From JBEVNR01 sp040507985 (GTDB taxonomy: Bacteria; Pseudomonadota; Alphaproteobacteria; Rickettsiales; UBA6187): DNA of 55,930 nucleotides. Positions within the stretch are counted from its first letter, which is position 1. Each line of letters starts with the position of its first letter. Positions 26,963 to 35,394 of the stretch are shown piece after piece. A program made the translations under genes and the position numbers. The notes under the pieces were generated by a model. That model was not told the origin of the DNA. It worked only from the letters and a program-made list of their open reading frames with translations, and did no database searches. Where the stretch lies: the NCBI GenBank assembly GCA_040507985.1, contig JBEVNR010000055.1:1-55930 (forward strand), written 5' to 3'.

Positions 26963-28303
26963 ATGGGATATTACTTAGAGCGCGGCGCCGGCCGCATCGT
27001 CGTCGACGTGAACGTTCCGGGCGATAAATCCGTGTCGCATCGCGCCCTTATGCTCGCCGCCGTGGCGAAGGGCGAGAGCCGCATCGACGGTTTGCTCATG
27101 GGAGAAGACGTCATGTCCACCGCCGCCGCCTTGCGGACGCTGGGAACCGATATTGCGCTAGAAGATAACGGCCAATGCGTCGTGCGCGGCGTAGGGGGCG
27201 CGGAATATTTTCGCGCTCCGAAAAAACCGCTTGATTTCGGCAACGCCGGCACCGCCTCGCGCCTAATGATGGGATTGCTCGCCCCATGCGATTTTGAAAC
27301 GGAATTCACCGGCGACGCCAGCTTACGCAAACGCCCGATGCGTCGCGTTACCGACCCGCTATCCCGCATGGGGGCGTCGTTTCGCTATCTGAAGGAAGAC
27401 GGGAAGCTTCCGCTCGTCATGAAGGGCGGCGCCGTCACGTCGATCGATTTCGTGATGGATACGCCGTCCGCACAGGTAAAATCCGCGATATTGCTGGCGG
27501 GATTGCGTTCCTCCGTCGGGACAATCGTCGTCGAACCGACGGAGACGCGCGACCATACGGAAAAAATGCTGAAGGCGTTCGGGGCGTCCGTCGTTATCGA
27601 TAAAGACGCGCAAGGGCGCAGGCGGATAAACCTTTCGCCGTCCGTCCTTACCGCCGTCGACGTCGCCGTTCCGGCCGATCCGTCCTCGGCGGCGTTTCCG
27701 GCGCTGTTTGCCTTGCTGGGCGAGGAGGGAAGCGCCGTGACCCTTCCGAACCTATGCGTCAATCCGCATCGCATCGGTTTTTACGGGGCCGTCGAGGCAA
27801 TGGGCGGCGGCGTTGAGTACCGCAACCGCAGGCAATCGGGCGGAGAGGACATAGCGGACGTCGTCGTGCGGAAAAACGCGCCGCTCCGGGCGATAGCGAC
27901 GCGTCCACAAGACGCCCCTTCCATGATAGACGAATTTCCGGCGCTGGCCATGCTTGCCGCCGTCGCCGAGGGAGAAAGCCGGCTGCAAGGGCTGGAAGAA
28001 TTGCGTGCAAAGGAAAGCGACCGTTTCTCGGCCATCGTAGAGGGATTAAGCGCGTGCGGCGTACCTGCGCGCGGCGAAGGAAACGATATCGTCATTCAGG
28101 GAACCGGCGGCGACAAACCAAAGGGCGGCGCAAACATCTCCGTCAACCTCGACCATCGCATCGCCATGGCTTATATTATTTTCGGTACGGCATGTCATGC
28201 TCCGGTAACTGTAGACGACGTGTCTGCCGTCGCCACGAGCTTTCCGGACTTTTTACGAACGATGGCCAAAATGGGCGCAAATTTACAATCAGTTGCGAAA
28301 TGA
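26963..28303 (+). CDS. aroA: 3-phosphoshikimate 1-carboxyvinyltransferase (EPSP synthase)
   Basis: The 446-residue enzyme makes 5-enolpyruvylshikimate 3-phosphate in the shikimate pathway. Signatures are VPGDKSVSHRA (residues 18-28), FGNAGTASRLMMGLL, TGDASLRKRPMRR, and ELRAKESDRFSAIVEGL near residue 350. The length is typical. It follows rne closely and may be co-transcribed with it. An inverted-repeat element lies 42 bases after the stop. Confidence 0.95.
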   Translation: MGYYLERGAGRIVVDVNVPGDKSVSHRALMLAAVAKGESRIDGLLMGEDVMSTAAALRTLGTDIALEDNGQCVVRGVGGAEYFRAPKKPLDFGNAGTASRLMMGLLAPCDFETEFTGDASLRKRPMRRVTDPLSRMGASFRYLKEDGKLPLVMKGGAVTSIDFVMDTPSAQVKSAILLAGLRSSVGTIVVEPTETRDHTEKMLKAFGASVVIDKDAQGRRRINLSPSVLTAVDVAVPADPSSAAFPALFALLGEEGSAVTLPNLCVNPHRIGFYGAVEAMGGGVEYRNRRQSGGEDIADVVVRKNAPLRAIATRPQDAPSMIDEFPALAMLAAVAEGESRLQGLEELRAKESDRFSAIVEGLSACGVPARGEGNDIVIQGTGGDKPKGGANISVNLDHRIAMAYIIFGTACHAPVTVDDVSAVATSFPDFLRTMAKMGANLQSVAK

Positions 28304-28739
28304 CGTTATGGCGATAGCGCGTTCAATTTAAAATTGCTTTACCTAGGTAGGACTTACGCAGTGCGTAGATTTTTGAGCGATTTATAGGATAAAATCGGAT
28401 AAAAAGCGCAGCGTACTCAACGCGAAGGCCTGTCCCCGCGTAAGCGGGGATGAGCATTTTTAGACGATTTTTACCGCAGAAAGCGCCAAAAAAATGCGTG
28501 CTGCACAAGTTCTACTAGGATGTGTGCACTTTTTGAGCCATAGGCCGACGTAGCTAAAACGGCGGGATTTTTGGTTTTTTTGCTGAGAACTTCGATATAT
28601 TTTTTCAAAATAGCTGGCTATTCCTTCAAAAACGTATCGAACTCTCGCTAAAAAAATCCCTGCCCATGAATGGCCGGGGAAAGATTTTCTCTGACAGCCC
28701 AAAATTTTCAAATATCAAAGATAAGACATATGGCGTTAA
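28304..28739. other. Convergent intergenic region with an inverted-repeat element
   Basis: No intact gene is present. The first half is the family A element at 28345-28517. The second half (28520-28739) is AT-rich. On the minus strand one frame from 28711 to 28460 contains a stretch (LARVRYVFEGIASYFEKIY) that faintly resembles the C-terminal 'RvEhvFg' region of IS5-type transposases. I cannot confirm that. Confidence 0.4.
28345..28517 (+). repeat. Inverted-repeat element, family A, copy 1 (173 bp)
   Basis: The ends TAGGTAGGACTTACGCAG and CTGCACAAGTTCTACTA are imperfect inverted repeats. Inside is a hairpin TCCCCGC/GCGGGGA (28433-28450). The first 25 and last 45 bases match the short copy at 55548, which lacks about 100 central bases. 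The centre matches the copy at 8036. There is no coding capacity. Confidence 0.7.
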
Positions 28740-30239
28740 TTAAAAATCATCGCGCCGATACAGTCGAGACTTGCGACGCCTGGGCTTAAACAACCATAAG
28801 GCCATCATCGCCGCGATAATGACGCCGGTGACGATGATCGTCTCGAAATCCGTTAGGTAGGCGACGATTCGGGCGCGAACGTCGCCGCCTTCCTCGTTCC
28901 AATCCATATAGTCGGCGGAAAAAACGCGTAAGCCGGCGGCGCGTTCGCCGGCGGGAACGGACTCGCCGTCCTCAATGCGGAAAAGTTGTATCGACATTTT
29001 TTGCGCGCCTTGCTTTAAGGCCGTCGCTTCCCATTTCCATAGAAACGGCTTTCCTTCCGGAGCGTTGAGGGACGCGCAGGGCGTTTTTATCGAGACGGCT
29101 TTTGCGTCCGCGTTAAGGCACGCCTTCATCGCCGCCACGCCTTTTATCGACCGTTGCTCCGGACGATGCGGACTAAGGTAAGAAAAATCGGATTTTTCGG
29201 GCGAACGCAACAGCGCCGCCGGGTTTTCCGCCGCGCCGGAGAGGGCCGTGACGGTAAAGCTCTTCCCGGCGACGACATGGGGATCGACGCGATAATAAAT
29301 GTCAGGATCGACCGGCGGATTGGCGCGTTCGGGTTCCGCGTCTTCGTCCGACGTTTTTTCCTCAAAGGAAGAAATTAAAATTTCCTCCTTGTCCGCATTG
29401 ACGCCCCCCGCTGCGGCAGCGGCGGTTTTTTTCGGTTCGGACGTTGCGCCGACGGCATTTTCCATTTGCATGTGACGCAAGCGCTCGCGCAACGCCTCGC
29501 GGCGGTCGGCGACGGAGGAAACGGCGGTTTTTTCGGCGTTCGTCGCCTCCGCCGGTTCCGTTTTTTCCCCGGCGGAGGACGTCTCGGGAAGGGAGATTTC
29601 CTCTTCGGCGACGGGCGCGACCGTTATCGGTGCGGTTTTGGCGGGAGCATCGGCCATTTGTGCCGTGTGCGCAGGCTTGTCTTGTTTTTTTTCCGGCGCG
29701 GCGGCGATTGTTGCCTTTGGCGTCGTCGGGGGCGTTTCTTCCGGCGTCGGGTTCACGAAGGGCAACGTTTTTTTCGGCGTAACGACGGCGGATTGCGCCG
29801 TTTTCTTTGCGGGGGCCTTCCTCGCGTGCGCAGCTTCGGCGCCCGGGGCGCGCACGGTTGCGGCCACGGCCCGATAAGACGGAGCGGACGCGGCTTGGCG
29901 CGGCGCGTCGTCTTCGTCCGACGTCATTTCGTACGGAGCGTTTTCGTCAGAAGCGGACGGACCGTCCGGCGTAACGAAAGGATAATTGTCGGAGCGACCG
30001 GCGGAGGCGTTTGCGCGATGAGATTCTGGCGGCGTCTGGGCGAGCCTGGGAGATCTGCGCCAATAGCTGGGCACCCGGTAGGCATTTGCCTCCGTTTCTT
30101 GGACGGCGATCTTCGCCGATTCGTTCGGATCATGCGGGAAAGCGTATTCTTCCGCCAGGCCGCTTTGCAACGGCAGCGCGCTTATCGCCAAACCTGCCAA
30201 AAGCGCCGGGCGGGGAAGGAAGAAACGCTTTGCTTTCAT
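28740..30239 (-). CDS. Exported, Pro/Ala-rich protein with C-terminal membrane anchor, 499 residues
   Basis: The function is unknown. A signal peptide (1-29, probable cleavage after SGLA) is followed by about 280 low-complexity residues rich in Ala, Pro, Thr and Lys. A probable beta-sandwich domain follows (310-455), with FLWKWEATALKQGAQKMSI and KSFTVTAL. Near the C-terminus there is a membrane helix (about 467-484) and a basic tail. The W-x-W module directly before a terminal membrane helix occurs in other uncharacterised bacterial envelope proteins; I know no name for it. The gene is read after the SPOR gene and nagZ, with nine bases between it and nagZ, so an envelope role is likely. Confidence 0.7.
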   Translation of the reverse strand: MKAKRFFLPRPALLAGLAISALPLQSGLAEEYAFPHDPNESAKIAVQETEANAYRVPSYWRRSPRLAQTPPESHRANASAGRSDNYPFVTPDGPSASDENAPYEMTSDEDDAPRQAASAPSYRAVAATVRAPGAEAAHARKAPAKKTAQSAVVTPKKTLPFVNPTPEETPPTTPKATIAAAPEKKQDKPAHTAQMADAPAKTAPITVAPVAEEEISLPETSSAGEKTEPAEATNAEKTAVSSVADRREALRERLRHMQMENAVGATSEPKKTAAAAAGGVNADKEEILISSFEEKTSDEDAEPERANPPVDPDIYYRVDPHVVAGKSFTVTALSGAAENPAALLRSPEKSDFSYLSPHRPEQRSIKGVAAMKACLNADAKAVSIKTPCASLNAPEGKPFLWKWEATALKQGAQKMSIQLFRIEDGESVPAGERAAGLRVFSADYMDWNEEGGDVRARIVAYLTDFETIIVTGVIIAAMMALWLFKPRRRKSRLYRRDDF

Positions 30240-30248
30240 AAGCGAAAC

Positions 30249-31202
30249 CTATCCAATATACTTATTTTCGTGAAAACGACGCAACCAACGCTCCACCCGC
30301 GCTCCGGAGGCATGAGGCAACCCCGCTGAAACCGCCCGCATTTCGCGCATGTCGCCGCTGCAATGTAGCGCGACGTCGCAACCGGCGGCTATGCACTCCT
30401 TGGCGCGCGCCTCAAAATCTCCCGACAAGGCGTTCATGCCGACGTCGTCGGACATAAGCAGCCCGTCAAATCCCATCTTCTCGCGAATATAGGAAATAAC
30501 GGCCGGGGAAAGCGTGGCGCAACGCGTCTCGTCTAATGCATTATACACGATATGTGCCGTCATGGCACAGGGAAAATGCGCCAGCGCCGCAAAAACCGCA
30601 AAATCCGTTTCTTCCAGTTCCTCGAGCGGCGTCGCGACGATCGGCAATGCCTTGTGGCTGTCGCACCGGGCGCGCCCGTGGCCGGGAATATGTTTAATCA
30701 CCGGCATCACGCCCGACGCCGTCAATCCGTCAGCATAGGCTTTCGCAAGCGTTATGGCTTCCCTCGGCGCCGTACCGAAACTGCGGTCGCCGATAATCGC
30801 GTCGGCGCCGTCGCATTCCAAATCGCATACGGGCGCGCAATCGACGTTGACGCCGAGCGTCGCGAGCATGGCGCCGGTGCGTTTTCCCTCGGCGAACGCC
30901 GCCTCCCTTGCTTTCTCTTCCGAAGGAAAATTGGCGAAACGGAAGCGCGCCGCCGGGGGGGAGTCCGGCCAGTGCGGAGGGCGAAGGCGCGCCACGCGTC
31001 CGCCTTCCTGGTCGATCAATGCGGGAACGTTGCCGGCGACGTCGCGCAATTCGCGAATTAACGCCGTCAGTTGCGCGGGATCGGCGACGTTGCGGGAAAA
31101 AACGATAAAACCGCACGGGCGCACGTCCGCGAAAAATCGTTTTTCCTCGTCCGTCAAGGCCAAGCCCGAGCAGCCGAATATCACCGGTCTAGTGGCGGAC
31201 AT
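30249..31202 (-). CDS. nagZ: Beta-N-acetylhexosaminidase NagZ
   Basis: The 317-residue cytoplasmic GH3 enzyme removes N-acetylglucosamine from muropeptides in cell-wall recycling. The signature KHIPGHGRARCDSHKALP holds the catalytic Asp-His loop. LIDQEGGRVARLRPP and DGLLMSDDVGMNAL (nucleophile Asp) complete the site. The start ATG 31202 overlaps the end of the SPOR gene by 14 bases. SPOR followed by nagZ is the common alphaproteobacterial order. Confidence 0.95.
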   Translation of the reverse strand: MSATRPVIFGCSGLALTDEEKRFFADVRPCGFIVFSRNVADPAQLTALIRELRDVAGNVPALIDQEGGRVARLRPPHWPDSPPAARFRFANFPSEEKAREAAFAEGKRTGAMLATLGVNVDCAPVCDLECDGADAIIGDRSFGTAPREAITLAKAYADGLTASGVMPVIKHIPGHGRARCDSHKALPIVATPLEELEETDFAVFAALAHFPCAMTAHIVYNALDETRCATLSPAVISYIREKMGFDGLLMSDDVGMNALSGDFEARAKECIAAGCDVALHCSGDMREMRAVSAGLPHASGARVERWLRRFHENKYIG

Positions 31203-32262
31203 ACATGCAATCCATATTTTTTTGCGCCATTTTCGCGCAGGCGTCGCGCGCCGCCTTCTCTCCCGAAAACGGGCCGATTTTCAACCGGTACAAGGTTTTT
31301 TTATCCGCCAGCGATACGGGTTGGTAGTAATAATCGGTTTTTCCTTCGATCAGCGCCGGAAACGCGCCAAGCACTTTGTTGATGTGCCGCCCGGCGTCGT
31401 CCGTGTCGCTAAACGCCCCCACCTGCACGAAATTGCCCGGAATCACGTTTTTCATGATATGCTTGTCGGGCGCGGCTTCTTTTTTGGGAGGAGTCGGCGC
31501 GGTCGTCTCCGGCGTCGCGGAGGCGGCGGGGCGCGGGGGCGCGGTCGGCTTCGCCATAAAGACCGGCGTAGATCGTAAGGACGGCGGCGTTGCTTCTTCC
31601 TCGCCGGCGACGCTTGCCGGCTTATCTTTGCCGTAAATATAGTCGGTGAGCATGGCGTCGACGTCCGGCGCTTTTTCGGTCCGTTTTGGCTGAGGTTCGG
31701 CGGCTTCCGCCGTTTGCGTGGCGGACGGCTCCTGCGGAACGTTCTCCGTCGCTCCTTCTTTCGTCTCCTCCGTTTTTTTGTCGGAATCTTTCGCCGGGCG
31801 CATGTCGTAAATATTCGCCGGCTTTTCCGTTTCCGGCAAAATATGCAAGACTTTCGGCAAGGCGGAGGGAGACTCTCCCCGCATCGCCTCATAGACCGAC
31901 TTATCTTCGTGGTCGACGAACACTCCGCCCGGATCGTCCGGCTTAACGCGCACGGGCGATGCGTCCGCCGTCACCAAATGGGGCGCGCCGCCGCCCGCAT
32001 GCGAGGCGACGACGTAAATAAGGAGGGCGAGCAACGCCAGTCCTCCGCACGCGCCGGCGGCAACGGCAAGCGCGCGGGGCGAAACGGGAAGGGAAAATCC
32101 GCGCGGCGCTTCGTAGCGGTCATAATCGCTGAGCAATTTTTCCTCCAGGCGATCGCGGTCAAATGCGCCCACTTGCTTTAAGGACGGGCGCGGATAGGCC
32201 GACGGATCGGGGCGACGCTCGTCGCGCAGGGGGAAAAGAGGCGGTTGGTCGTTGCCGTGCAT
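31189..32262 (-). CDS. SPOR-domain cell-envelope protein
   Basis: The 357-residue protein has a cytoplasmic N-terminus, one membrane helix (64-85), a long Pro/Ala/Lys/Glu linker and a C-terminal SPOR domain of about 75 residues (NFVQVGAFSDTDDAGRHINK ... YRLKIGPFSGEKAARDAC). The SPOR domain binds denuded peptidoglycan glycans at division sites. The start ATG 32262 begins MHGNDQPP. An in-frame ATG at 32319 would add 19 residues, and neither has a strong ribosome-binding site. The next gene, nagZ, overlaps it. Confidence 0.85.
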   Translation of the reverse strand: MHGNDQPPLFPLRDERRPDPSAYPRPSLKQVGAFDRDRLEEKLLSDYDRYEAPRGFSLPVSPRALAVAAGACGGLALLALLIYVVASHAGGGAPHLVTADASPVRVKPDDPGGVFVDHEDKSVYEAMRGESPSALPKVLHILPETEKPANIYDMRPAKDSDKKTEETKEGATENVPQEPSATQTAEAAEPQPKRTEKAPDVDAMLTDYIYGKDKPASVAGEEEATPPSLRSTPVFMAKPTAPPRPAASATPETTAPTPPKKEAAPDKHIMKNVIPGNFVQVGAFSDTDDAGRHINKVLGAFPALIEGKTDYYYQPVSLADKKTLYRLKIGPFSGEKAARDACAKMAQKNMDCMYVRH

Positions 32263-32615
32263 AAAAATACGATAGGGTTGTCCGACGGGCGCACACAGCC
32301 TAAGGCGGTTCGCCGTCATAGTACCATGCGTTTCGCACTATACAAGGCGTGTTTTGTTCGATGTATAAAAAAATTACGGGCTATAACTTTTCCGCGTGCA
32401 TTTTGGATGCGGAACGCATCGGGCGCCTCCCTGCCCGAAATTCGTGCGGCGCCGCCATATATGCGTTTTTTTCTTTTTTTTACGACGAACCCGCGTCGGA
32501 TGGTTGCTTACGACATAAGGAACGAATTGCGCAAGGTAGCGCGACAAGGAAAAACATAAGAAATCTGCGAGGATACGCGGAAGGGCGGAGCGCGCATGGC
32601 GATGGCGAAGATTGC
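32263..32615. other. Intergenic region upstream of the SPOR gene
   Basis: This region separates the stop of the single-pass ORFan from the SPOR start, both on the minus strand. It must hold the promoter for the SPOR-nagZ group. I see no gene, convincing terminator or repeat. Confidence 0.4.
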
Positions 32616-33311
32616 TTAACTGCTGTCGTCGTTGCCTGTGTCTCCGTAACGTCTTCCGGAAGAAGAGCCGGGGGAGCCGTCGTCGTAATGAGAATTACGT
32701 CCGTTTCCTCCGCCATTGCCTCCGTTTCTTCCTCCGCCGATAAAGGTATTGCCGGTGGGATTTGGATTAAATACTGGCTGTGCTGTCGGGGTAGATGCGC
32801 GGGAGGAATTAACATAGACCTGCTGCTGAGACTCAGGATCGGCGCTCTGGGGTGCCGTACGCGGTTGCCTCCAAGCCCCCCAGCCTTGTGGCGAATTATA
32901 ATTGGTAGCATGTTGTTGTCCCGGAAGAAGAGCTTGCGAGGGGAGTTGCGGCTGCATAGGAATGGGCTGTGTCGTCGCTGCGGTTTGTGTGGCACTGCGT
33001 TGTCCTTGGCGAAATGCCAGGTCGACGGCTTGCTTTTGCTTCTTCGCCTTACGTTTTTTGCGCCAACAGCAACAGCCGATGCAAACACAAATCAAGAATA
33101 AGATTGCTAAGCCGACTGCGAGAGCTAGAATTGACCCCATAGAAAGCCCTCCCCCATATGACGGAGCGGCGGGAGAATTGTTGCGGGAGGAACCCGAATT
33201 ATAGGTCGTCCCCCAATTGTAAGTCGGATTGCTCGTTGCGGCGGCGGTTGGGGTGGCCGTCGCTTTCGTGTAGCGGGAAGTGTATTGTAGCGATAGGCTT
33301 GTTCCCAACAT
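32616..33311 (-). CDS. Single-pass membrane ORFan with a Cys-rich juxtamembrane motif, 231 residues
   Basis: I do not recognise a family. Residues 1-55 are Ser/Thr/Asn/Tyr-rich. Residues 56-79 form one membrane helix, LALAVGLAILFLICVCIGCC, running into five cysteines (75, 77, 80-82), then WRKKRKAKKQKQ. The tail (100-231) is rich in Gln, Pro, Ser, Asn and Gly and looks disordered. This layout (outside low-complexity domain, helix, Cys cluster, basic stop-transfer, Pro-rich tail) resembles eukaryotic type I adaptor proteins, where such cysteines are often palmitoylated. That resemblance may be convergent. The leader before ATG 33311 is pyrimidine-rich with no ribosome-binding site. Confidence 0.65.
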   Translation of the reverse strand: MLGTSLSLQYTSRYTKATATPTAAATSNPTYNWGTTYNSGSSRNNSPAAPSYGGGLSMGSILALAVGLAILFLICVCIGCCCWRKKRKAKKQKQAVDLAFRQGQRSATQTAATTQPIPMQPQLPSQALLPGQQHATNYNSPQGWGAWRQPRTAPQSADPESQQQVYVNSSRASTPTAQPVFNPNPTGNTFIGGGRNGGNGGGNGRNSHYDDGSPGSSSGRRYGDTGNDDSS

Positions 33312-33800
33312 CGCGGCGGTTAAAGGAGGCGCGTCTTCTGTGTGCTTGGAGGAAGAGCGGCGGCGTGCGGAAGGAAACGAGGCGTTTTCCGTAACGAAGA
33401 TGAACCAACGAATCAGGGTCTATGCAAAAGCATAGGCTTATTGTACGGCATTATTAAAATAATTACAAATGATTTTCCGATATTTCTCCCGCGACTTTGC
33501 CTTCAGAGCAAAAGCATGAATTAAGGCATTAACCGTTTTTCTTCTTCGTCATTCCCGCGAAGGCGGTAATCCAGCGCTTTTTTAAACTTGCGCGCGAAGC
33601 GCGCTCTTGTTTTAAAGAAAAAATGAGTGTGCTACGCACGCAAATTTTGTTTTTTGCCTAGATTACCGCTTTCGCGGGAATGACAATGTATAATTTTTTT
33701 ATAACCTTATTAATTCATGCTTTTGCCCTGACTTTGCCTTTCGGCGCGCGCATTAGGGCTTGCGCCAAAAGCGTTTTTTCACTATAAATGCTCTCAATGT
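33312..33800. other. Intergenic region with family B element, upstream of tRNA-Pro
   Basis: No gene is seen. The region holds the leader of the membrane ORFan, the family B element (33505-33729) and, just before 33801, the promoter of tRNA-Pro. GACTTTGCCTT occurs on both sides of the element (33493-33503 and 33730-33740). Confidence 0.5.
33505..33729 (+). repeat. Inverted-repeat element, family B, copy 1 (225 bp)
   Basis: Terminal inverted repeats are AGAGCAAAAGCATGAATTAA (33505-33524) and its complement at 33710-33729, with one mismatch in 20. An inner dyad pairs GTCATTCCCGCGAAGGCGG (from 33549) with its complement ending at 33684. GCGCGCGAAGCGCGC in the centre is a small hairpin. The copy at 55756 shares the left end and centre. 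An 11-base direct repeat flanks the element. No protein is encoded, so this looks like a miniature transposable element. Confidence 0.75.
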
Positions 33801-33878
33801 CGGAGCGTAGCGCAGCCTGGTTAGCGCACCGGTCTGGGGGACCGGGGGTCGCTGGTTCAAATCCAGTCGTTCCGACCA
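33801..33878 (+). tRNA. tRNA-Pro (anticodon GGG)
   Basis: The acceptor stem is CGGAGCG with CGTTCCG, with one G-U pair. The anticodon arm is CCGGT-CTGGGGG-ACCGG, anticodon GGG. The T arm has GGTTCAAATCC. The D arm contains GCGCAGCCTGGTTAGCGC. CCA is encoded (33876-33878). hisI starts 39 bases downstream. Confidence 0.95.
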
Positions 33879-33916
33879 TTTTTCTTACTATTTCTGAAGC
33901 GTCCTTAAGGCCCGGC

Positions 33917-34417
33917 ATGAGCAATCCTTCCTTCTTCGGCAAACGGCAAACGGTGGAGCAAGTGGAGGAAGGCGAGGTTCTCGCTCCCAGGTTCGACGCC
34001 GACGGCTTGCTGCCTTGCGTTACCACGTCGGCGGCCTCCGGCGAAGTGCTTATGCTCGGTTATATGAACGAAGAGGCGCTGCGCCTGACGATTCAAACCG
34101 GGGAGGCGCATTACTGGAGCCGCAGCCGCAAGAAACTATGGCATAAGGGCCGCGACAGCGGATTGGTGCAATATGTGAGGGAGTTGCGCGTCGACGACGA
34201 CCAAGACGCCGTGTGGATACGCGTCGACGTCCAGGGCGTGGAAGAAAGCGGCGGCAAGGAAGCCAGTTGCCACGTGGGCTATCGCAGTTGCTTTTATCGA
34301 TGCGCGCCCGTCGGAGCCGCGCTGAGCGAGGCTCCGCGCCTCACTTTCACGGAAACCAAAAAAACCTTCGATCCGACGCGCGTATACGGCGACGTTCCCA
34401 ACCCCACGCAGCTATAG
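33917..34417 (+). CDS. hisI: Phosphoribosyl-AMP cyclohydrolase
   Basis: The 166-residue enzyme opens the adenine ring of PR-AMP in histidine synthesis. Signatures are LMLGYMNEEALRLTIQTGEAHYWSRSR, given here as separate blocks LMLGYMNEEAL and HYWSRSR, followed by WHKGRDSG and the zinc cysteines in CHVGYRSCFYR. I chose ATG 33917; the open frame extends upstream only into tRNA-Pro. It is fused to nothing (no HisE), and no other his gene is in the window. It may be read through from the tRNA promoter. Confidence 0.93.
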   Translation: MSNPSFFGKRQTVEQVEEGEVLAPRFDADGLLPCVTTSAASGEVLMLGYMNEEALRLTIQTGEAHYWSRSRKKLWHKGRDSGLVQYVRELRVDDDQDAVWIRVDVQGVEESGGKEASCHVGYRSCFYRCAPVGAALSEAPRLTFTETKKTFDPTRVYGDVPNPTQL

Positions 34418-34610
34418 CGCCGTGCCGCCGAGGCAAAAAACGTCACATTAAAACAACAGCGTTGCAAATTGCCTTGGCTACCTCGTATTTTTACTTCGTT
34501 TTTTATTGAAAATTTAGGCGCAAGGGCCGATGGTATGGGGTGAGTTTCACGAAGGCCGACCGCAATTCCGGCCCGACCGACGCCACCTATGCTATATAAG
34601 GATTATTACG

Positions 34611-35240
34611 ATGAGCAAGAAGCATAACGCGCTGTTTACTTTGGGCCTGGCGGCCGCTTTGGCCTCCTCCTTCGGCGCCGCGCGAGCCGACGACCTTAAG
34701 CCCGGCTACGACAAAAAGGGCCAATTCGTTAAGGATAAAAAAGACGAATGCGTTCTCACCAAATGGCAAGCCCATGACGGCGGATGCAATCCGAAGGAAC
34801 CGGTCATCGCCGCCGAGCCGGCGCTGCCCGCCCCGTCTCCCATTCGTCGCCTGACCCGCGAACAAAAAACCGTTTATTTCCGCTTCGACAAATATAATTT
34901 AACCGACGATGCGGTGCGTCGCTTGAAAACCGTCATTCATGAACTTAAGCGCTCTAAAGACGTAGAACGCGTTGACATCGTGGGCTACGCCGACGAAATC
35001 GGAACCGACGGATACAACCAAAAGCTTTCCGCCAAGCGCGCTAATAGCGTCGCGAGCTACATGGAATCCCAAGGCATTCGCTACGCCGAAGTGACCGACG
35101 TGCGTGCGCTGGGCGAGTTGGCCGCGTCTCCGCGCTGCAAAAACATTAAGGAGCGCAGCAAACGCATCTCCTGCCTTGCTCCCGACCGCCGCGTAGAAGT
35201 TGAAGTCGTCTATTCGGACGACGCCGACGGCAATAACTAA
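34611..35240 (+). CDS. OmpA-family peptidoglycan-binding protein
   Basis: The 209-residue protein has a signal peptide (1-27, cleavage near ARA-DD) and a short region with LKPGYDKKGQFVKDKKDECV. A C-terminal OmpA-like domain spans about 85-200. It contains VYFRFDKYNLTDDA, DIVGYADEIGTDGYN and LSAKRANSVASYM, which carry the usual diaminopimelate-binding Asp and Arg positions. There is no lipobox, so it is not a standard Pal. AAGGA lies nine bases before ATG 34611. A strong terminator follows. Confidence 0.85.
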   Translation: MSKKHNALFTLGLAAALASSFGAARADDLKPGYDKKGQFVKDKKDECVLTKWQAHDGGCNPKEPVIAAEPALPAPSPIRRLTREQKTVYFRFDKYNLTDDAVRRLKTVIHELKRSKDVERVDIVGYADEIGTDGYNQKLSAKRANSVASYMESQGIRYAEVTDVRALGELAASPRCKNIKERSKRISCLAPDRRVEVEVVYSDDADGNN

Positions 35241-35256
35241 TATTTGCCGAGTAGAC

Positions 35257-35290
35257 AAAAAAGGCGCGTCTTATAAGGCGCGCCTTTTTT
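35257..35290 (+). terminator. Rho-independent terminator after the OmpA-family gene
   Basis: AAAAAAGGCGCG (35257-35268) and CGCGCCTTTTTT (35279-35290) are perfect 12-base arms around a ten-base loop. They end in a run of T, 16 bases past the stop. The A/T symmetry allows use in both directions. Confidence 0.9.
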
Positions 35291-35394
35291 AATGCCCCTT
35301 ACATAACGTAGTTAACGGTTAGTTAACGGCGAGGTCAATATGATGCGATCATCCGCTCGCATAAGCACAGCGCACTACACGTATAATAAATAAT

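Noticed and set aside
28460..28711. A transposase fragment behind aroA
   Set aside because: The similarity to an IS5-type C-terminus is limited to a few residues and I could not extend it, so it is not listed as a gene.
33541..33690. A CRISPR-like repeat or riboswitch near tRNA-Pro
   Set aside because: The palindromes are two arms of one inverted-repeat element, not regularly spaced direct repeats, and no aptamer core is recognisable.
33788..33916. An N-terminal extension of HisI
   Set aside because: The open frame runs through tRNA-Pro. The conserved protein starts after ATG 33917.
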